A DNA stretch of 9,981 bases from an uncultured Spartobacteria bacterium (GTDB lineage Bacteria > Verrucomicrobiota > Verrucomicrobiia > Chthoniobacterales > Terrimicrobiaceae), in contig CAIWSO010000094.1 of the NCBI GenBank assembly GCA_903915315.1, positions 1-9,981 on the forward strand, read 5' to 3'. This document shows positions 6,455-9,981 of this stretch, piece by piece. Position numbers and translations under genes: made by a program. Position 1 is the first letter of the stretch; each line of letters begins with the position of its first letter. The notes below the pieces were generated by a model. That model saw nothing but the letters and a program-made list of their open reading frames with translations, made no database searches and was not told the origin of the DNA.

Positions 6455-6470
6455 ATGAGAAGGTTCTCAT
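6455..6470. promoter_or_regulatory. Perfect palindrome upstream of recA, candidate SOS-type operator
   Basis: ATGAGAAGGTTCTCAT has two perfect 7-bp arms around a GG centre. It lies 9 bp from the recA start codon in the 127-bp recA/udg intergenic region. Position, symmetry and the target gene fit a repressor site such as a LexA box. The sequence is not the E. coli (CTGT-N8-ACAG), Gram-positive (GAAC-N4-GTTC) or, as I recall it, Verrucomicrobia (TGTTC-N4-GAACA) motif. Its inner 14 bp, TGAGA-N4-TCTCA, share the outer TG...CA and the spacing of the last. A possible recA -10 (CATAGT on the minus strand) lies just upstream of it. The recA/udg gap also has an A-rich tract at 6517-6528. Confidence 0.45.
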
Positions 6471-6572
6471 TCACTATGCCGTGCCGCCTCTCCGCCGGAA
6501 ACATAATTCCACGCATCAAAATAAAAAATCCGGGCTGGTCGCATCCTGTCGGCCTTGTTAAACAAATCCTTA

Positions 6573-7361
6573 ATGAGTGATGTCTTTCAGCAGGCCCTTT
6601 CTCAAGCCCTGCCGCTACTGCAAGAGTTGAAAACCGGAATCAAACCCGCCCCCAAAGCTTCCCGCGCCGCTTTAACGCGACTCCGTGGTGCCGCGAAGGC
6701 GGCAGCAAGCCTCTCGACCGCACCCGCGGCGGAATCAAAGGTGTGGACGTGGGAGGAACTCGAAAAAGCCATACTGACCTGTCAAAAGTGCGCCCACCTC
6801 GTTCGCTCACGCACGCAGGTGGTCTTTGGCGTCGGGAATCGCGAAGCGGAGTTGATGTTTGTTGGCGAGGCCCCAGGTGCGGACGAGGATGCTCAGGGCG
6901 AGCCCTTTGTCGGCAAGGCAGGCCAACTCATTACAAAAATCATGCAGGCGATGGGATTCGAGCGCTCGGATGTTTTCATAGCCAACGTGCTGAAGTGCCG
7001 ACCCGACATGCCCGAGGGAGAATCCGGCAACCGAAAGCCGAAGCCTGACGAAATGGCGACCTGCCTGCCATGGCTGAGGGAGCAAATCGGGCTTGTGAAG
7101 CCCAAAGTCATCGTGGCCCTCGGAGCGACAGCCACCGAAGGCCTCCTTGGCGAGACCCGCGCATTGCGAGACCTTCGCGGCAAGTGGCTGGACTTCAATG
7201 GCACCCCAGTGATGGTTACCTACCACCCCGCCTACCTGCTCCGCAATCAATCGATCACCGAGAAGAGAAAGGTCTGGGAGGACATGCTACTGGTCCTAAA
7301 TAAACTCGGACGAACAATCACTCCCAAGCAGCAAAAATATTTCACCCTGACCGCCGAGTGA
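6573..7361 (+). CDS. udg: Uracil-DNA glycosylase, family 4 (Fe-S type)
   Basis: A 262-residue protein that removes uracil from DNA in base-excision repair. Residues 1-55 are an Ala/Lys-rich extension. The family 4 core begins at about residue 58. The four Fe-S cysteines are Cys70 and Cys73 (CQKC), Cys142 (LKCRP) and Cys164 (ATCLPW). The active-site motif GEAPGADED (98-106) continues into GEPFVGKAGQL, and the catalytic-loop motif HPAYLLRN is at 218-225. FGVGNREAELMFVGEAPG matches the family's usual entry. The frame opens at a TTG at 6555, but the ATG at 6573 gives a natural N-terminus (MSDVFQQALS). The stop TGA (7359-7361) directly abuts the next ATG, so co-translation with plsC is likely. It is divergent from recA and may share its control region. 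The core resembles the family also annotated as phage SPO1 DNA polymerase-related. Confidence 0.93.
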   Translation: MSDVFQQALSQALPLLQELKTGIKPAPKASRAALTRLRGAAKAAASLSTAPAAESKVWTWEELEKAILTCQKCAHLVRSRTQVVFGVGNREAELMFVGEAPGADEDAQGEPFVGKAGQLITKIMQAMGFERSDVFIANVLKCRPDMPEGESGNRKPKPDEMATCLPWLREQIGLVKPKVIVALGATATEGLLGETRALRDLRGKWLDFNGTPVMVTYHPAYLLRNQSITEKRKVWEDMLLVLNKLGRTITPKQQKYFTLTAE

Positions 7362-8069
7362 ATGAGGCTGCGTGACGCATTTCATTCCGTTTTTTATCAC
7401 GGGATCGTCACCCTCCTCCGCTGCATTCTTCTTTTCGGAGCCCGCGTCAAAGTCCAAGCATTCGGGGAAATTCCGAACGGGCCCTGCGTGATGGTCTCGA
7501 ACCACATTAGCCATTTTGATCCGCCGTTACTCAGCGGCTGGCTGCCCCGTAAAATCGACTGGATAGCGATGGTCGAGCTTTTCAGCGCCGCTTGGTCAAA
7601 GACCGCTTTCACGTGGCTTGATGTGATACCCGTAGATCGCCAAGGCGACGACCGTTCGGCCCTCCGCGTAGCGCTCGCCAGACTCGAAAAAGGCAGGATG
7701 ATTGGTATTTTTCCCGAAGGTGGCATTCGGGACGGCTCCAGCTCGATGCTCGCGGGAGCGGAGGTCCGCGAAGGTGCATTTCTCATCGCCAGCAGAGCCC
7801 GTTGCCCAGTAGTGCCGGTTGTCATTCTCGGCAGCGAGCGGCTTTATAATATTCGCAACTGGAGGCCTTGGCGACGTGCGAAAGTCTACATCGCCATCGG
7901 CAAACCGATTTTTCACTCACAAGAAGCTGGGCGTAGCGTGGCCCGGGAAAAACTTCGCGATGAAGTTGGCCTCGCGATAATGAACTTGAAGGACGCCCTG
8001 TTCCGCACCTACAGCCTCACGCCGGACGATCTTCCGCACTCTCCGCAGGAACGCATGCGCGAACCATGA
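7362..8069 (+). CDS. plsC: 1-acyl-sn-glycerol-3-phosphate acyltransferase family protein (PlsC-like)
   Basis: A 235-residue membrane-associated acyltransferase. It probably acylates lysophosphatidic acid at sn-2 to give phosphatidic acid. The PlsC/LPLAT motifs occur in order. NHISHFD (47-53) has the HxxxxD catalytic pair His48/Asp53. VIPVDRQG (88-95) carries the Arg93 substrate-binding motif. FPEGGIRDG (117-125) is the FPEG motif, and VPVVILG (151-157) is the fourth block. A hydrophobic helix at residues 11-27 probably associates with the membrane. The ATG immediately follows the udg stop codon, and the end overlaps the next gene by 4 bp (ATGA), so it is the second member of a tightly packed run. 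The exact acyl acceptor cannot be told from sequence; lysophospholipid or aminolipid acyltransferase is also possible. Confidence 0.92.
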   Translation: MRLRDAFHSVFYHGIVTLLRCILLFGARVKVQAFGEIPNGPCVMVSNHISHFDPPLLSGWLPRKIDWIAMVELFSAAWSKTAFTWLDVIPVDRQGDDRSALRVALARLEKGRMIGIFPEGGIRDGSSSMLAGAEVREGAFLIASRARCPVVPVVILGSERLYNIRNWRPWRRAKVYIAIGKPIFHSQEAGRSVAREKLRDEVGLAIMNLKDALFRTYSLTPDDLPHSPQERMREP

Positions 8070-9022
8070 GCGCAACCAAGTCCCTCTCATGGATCGTGGA
8101 TGGCGCCATGTGCAACATGATGAACTTTGTCCAATGGCGACGCCGTGCAGATGCCTGTTCAAAAGAAAAACTCGCCTCCTATATCGGCCAATGTTCCCAG
8201 CTCAGCCGCGAGGAATTTTTTCGGACCCAGCCCGCACTCCGCCCGAACCACCGAAGCACTTGGATCGAATGGGATACACCCCGCCCCACAGGTCACATTC
8301 AAAATGACCGAGCCCGGGTCCGATTTTATGCAGCGAACGACCCTGCCGCGCCCACCGTTTTTCTTCTTCACGCACTCATGAGCGCGAGTGATGTCGGCTA
8401 CCGGCGAATGGCCATGCGCTTCAACGCGGCAGGATGGAACGTCGCCTTCCCGCATCTGCCGTACCACTATTCCCGCACTCCCGCCGGCACATGGAATGGC
8501 GAACTCGCCATCACTGCCGATCTTGTGCGGAACGCCGAGGGCCTCCGACAAGCCGTGATCGAGCTTCGTCAGCTCATGGCGCTTCTGCGCGCCCGGGGTA
8601 CAACGGAATTCGCTATCATCGGCACGAGCTACGGGGGATGGATCGGAGCACTTCTTTCCCTTTTGGAAAAAGACTTCCGCTTCATTGCCCTCGTCCAGCC
8701 AATCGTCAACCCCGAGAAAGCCGTCTGGGAGAACCCCGGTGCAGCCATGATGCGCCGCGAACTTCGCGCCCGCGGCCACGCGCCCGGCAATACCAAGGAG
8801 ATGGAGCACCTTCTTTCTCCCATGAATGCCTTGCCACTATGCAACCCCTCTCGGATTCTCCTCACAGCAGGAATCCACGACCGCATCTCGCCGCTCGACG
8901 ACCTCGAGCGCCTGTGTGCCCACTGGCAAGGTTCCAAGCTTCTCCGCGTTCCCCAAGGCCACTTCGGCTATCGCGCCCTGCGGGAGACACTGCAGGAATT
9001 GGCCCCCCATATTTGCAACTGA
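8066..9022 (+). CDS. Alpha/beta hydrolase family protein
   Basis: A 318-residue protein with an alpha/beta hydrolase core starting near residue 84. PTVFLLHALMSASDVGYRRM (96-115) matches the strand with the oxyanion loop. GTSYGG (186-191) is the nucleophile elbow with Ser188. Asp272 in AGIHDRISP and His299 in PQGHFGY complete a plausible Ser-Asp-His triad, all in the expected order and spacing. Residues 1-80 form a family-specific N-terminal helical region rich in Arg and Cys. I see no signal peptide, so it is probably cytoplasmic. Substrate is unknown. Its 4-bp overlap with plsC hints at a lipid or ester substrate, but this is inference. The general look is somewhat like the ABHD18-type (PF09752) group, which I cannot confirm. 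The stop is 3 bp before the next ATG. Confidence 0.82.
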   Translation: MSATKSLSWIVDGAMCNMMNFVQWRRRADACSKEKLASYIGQCSQLSREEFFRTQPALRPNHRSTWIEWDTPRPTGHIQNDRARVRFYAANDPAAPTVFLLHALMSASDVGYRRMAMRFNAAGWNVAFPHLPYHYSRTPAGTWNGELAITADLVRNAEGLRQAVIELRQLMALLRARGTTEFAIIGTSYGGWIGALLSLLEKDFRFIALVQPIVNPEKAVWENPGAAMMRRELRARGHAPGNTKEMEHLLSPMNALPLCNPSRILLTAGIHDRISPLDDLERLCAHWQGSKLLRVPQGHFGYRALRETLQELAPHICN

Positions 9023-9025
9023 CGC

Positions 9026-9981
9026 ATGGTCTTGAAAATGAATTCTGGCTTGCTAACCTTCGGCGTGCGGACTTCAAAATCCATCAGCTTAATCGTTCTT
9101 CTTTTTTGCATTTGTGGGCTCCCATCGAGCCTCCGTGCCGAAATGAGCGAGGCACAGAAAAAAGCCGCTTTCATCAAATCCCGCGAGACGATCAAACCCG
9201 TCAGCAAGCCATCTTCCGCCACCAAGCCGCGCCCCAAGCCAAAGTCGCCGTCGAAGACAAGCTCCTCTTCGAAGAAAAAATCGACCTCCACGTCCAACAG
9301 TAAATCTCCGCATCGCTCGAAATCCTCACCAAGCCCCACACCCAAAAAATCCCAAAAATCCACTCCGAAGAAATCCCAATCCTCCGAACCAAAAAAATCT
9401 TCTAAACCCAAAAGCCAACAACCATCTCAAAAAAAACCCACCGAATCGCCTGCCGAGGAACCTGATCACGATGAATCCAAGCCGGATGCCCCATCCCCTC
9501 AAAGCGATGACTTTATTTTAATCCCCGGAGAGACCCCTTCCGCCGAAGCCGCGATGCCCTCCCCGACACCTTCCGGCATTTTCAAATTTCCACCGACATC
9601 TCTATTTGCCCCCCAAATCCCCAATGGAAAAACCCCCGCCGGACGCGAACTAGCTGCACCGATTCTCATCGAAAAATCCGGCGCCCAGGAGGAATCAGAT
9701 TACGAAGCGCCCAACAGATCCTTTTTTGGCGTCTTCATGAAAAGATGGCGCTACCTTTCCCCGTCCCTACGTAAAGCCATCGACAACGCGAAAGTTCAGC
9801 GCGGACGCTGGAAATACATCGTCGTTCACAACAGCGGCACCCGCCAAGGGAACGCACGAGTTTTCGATGTTTATCACCGGCGGGTACGCAAACTGCAAAA
9901 TGGCCTCGCCTACCACGTCGTCATCGGCAATGGAAATTCCTCGGGGAATGGACAGATCGAAATCGGTAACCGCTGGACCAG
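9026..9981 (+). CDS. Secreted N-acetylmuramoyl-L-alanine amidase/PGRP-like protein (C-terminus beyond window)
   Basis: An open frame of 318 codons runs from ATG 9026 to the window end without a stop. The first ~38 residues are a signal peptide: basic start, hydrophobic SISLIVLLFCICGL (19-32), and a probable cut after SSLRA. Residues ~45-150 are a Ser/Lys/Pro-rich linker with repeated PKKSQ-like units, presumably disordered and spanning the cell envelope. The domain from residue 262 reads WKYIVVHNSGT, with His268 at the usual zinc-ligand position of Amidase_2. It continues with FDVYHRR and LAYHVVIGNG (293-302, His297), then IEIGNRW. This pattern is typical of Amidase_2/PGRP domains that cleave or bind peptidoglycan. 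The remaining ligands lie outside the window. An internal ATG at 9038 is an alternative start. It lies 3 bp after the hydrolase gene and is probably the fourth gene of the same run. Confidence 0.85.
   Translation, partial: MVLKMNSGLLTFGVRTSKSISLIVLLFCICGLPSSLRAEMSEAQKKAAFIKSRETIKPVSKPSSATKPRPKPKSPSKTSSSSKKKSTSTSNSKSPHRSKSSPSPTPKKSQKSTPKKSQSSEPKKSSKPKSQQPSQKKPTESPAEEPDHDESKPDAPSPQSDDFILIPGETPSAEAAMPSPTPSGIFKFPPTSLFAPQIPNGKTPAGRELAAPILIEKSGAQEESDYEAPNRSFFGVFMKRWRYLSPSLRKAIDNAKVQRGRWKYIVVHNSGTRQGNARVFDVYHRRVRKLQNGLAYHVVIGNGNSSGNGQIEIGNRWT

Noticed and set aside
6555..6565. Short palindrome TTGTTAAACAA just upstream of the udg ATG
   Set aside because: Five-base AT-rich arms are easily found by chance, and it does not match a repressor motif I know.
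8159..8809. 216-codon minus-strand frame inside the hydrolase gene
   Set aside because: The opposite strand has a clear Ser-Asp-His hydrolase; this frame shows no motif and is a high-GC shadow.
8434..9303. 289-codon plus-strand frame overlapping the hydrolase and amidase genes
   Set aside because: Composition is Arg/Pro/His-rich with no domain pattern. It crosses the junction of two real genes in another frame.
8968..9411. 147-codon minus-strand frame rich in Asp/Phe/Leu opposite the amidase linker
   Set aside because: It is the complement of a Ser/Lys/Pro low-complexity coding region. It has no family pattern and overlaps two well-supported plus-strand genes.

Overview
This window (about 57% GC by eye) is dense, ordinary-looking bacterial chromosome. 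It has 12 protein genes, one tRNA, very short gaps, and no mobile element, CRISPR array or phage gene. The order yceD-rpmF-plsX, the zinc-ribbon L32, a Fe-S family 4 uracil-DNA glycosylase and the general protein flavour would suit a Verrucomicrobiota/PVC-group bacterium. That is an impression without searches, not a demonstration. None of the starts I examined has a convincing Shine-Dalgarno sequence.

Left part, minus strand (1-2137): reading leftwards, an alkaline-phosphatase-fold membrane protein whose catalytic serine and most metal ligands are replaced is followed by yceD (DUF177), rpmF (L32) and the first 68 codons of plsX. The gaps are 17, 5 and 24 bp, so one transcript is plausible. 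A tRNA-Gln(UUG) with encoded CCA (2187-2260) points the other way.

Middle part (2332-5409): two plus-strand genes overlap by 4 bp. They encode a very short ECF-sigma-like protein and a single-pass membrane protein with the layout of an anti-sigma factor. A convergent PrxQ/BCP-type peroxiredoxin follows on the minus strand. Divergent from it is a three-helix membrane protein with C-terminal TPRs. The TPR gene converges on recA with a 10-bp gap, and a hairpin spans the TPR stop codon.

Right part (5420-9981): recA (minus) is divergent from a plus-strand run of four tightly packed genes: family 4 UDG, PlsC-type acyltransferase, alpha/beta hydrolase, and a secreted PGRP/Amidase_2-type protein cut by the window end. 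The 127-bp recA/udg intergenic region holds a perfect 16-bp palindrome close to the recA start, a candidate SOS-type operator. The window therefore mixes DNA repair (recA, udg), phospholipid synthesis (plsX, plsC), envelope functions and a possible surface-signalling pair.

The observations most worth a second look are the pseudo-alkaline phosphatase, the minimal sigma/anti-sigma-like pair, the recA palindrome and the general lack of Shine-Dalgarno sequences. I do not see a clearly new multi-gene system.
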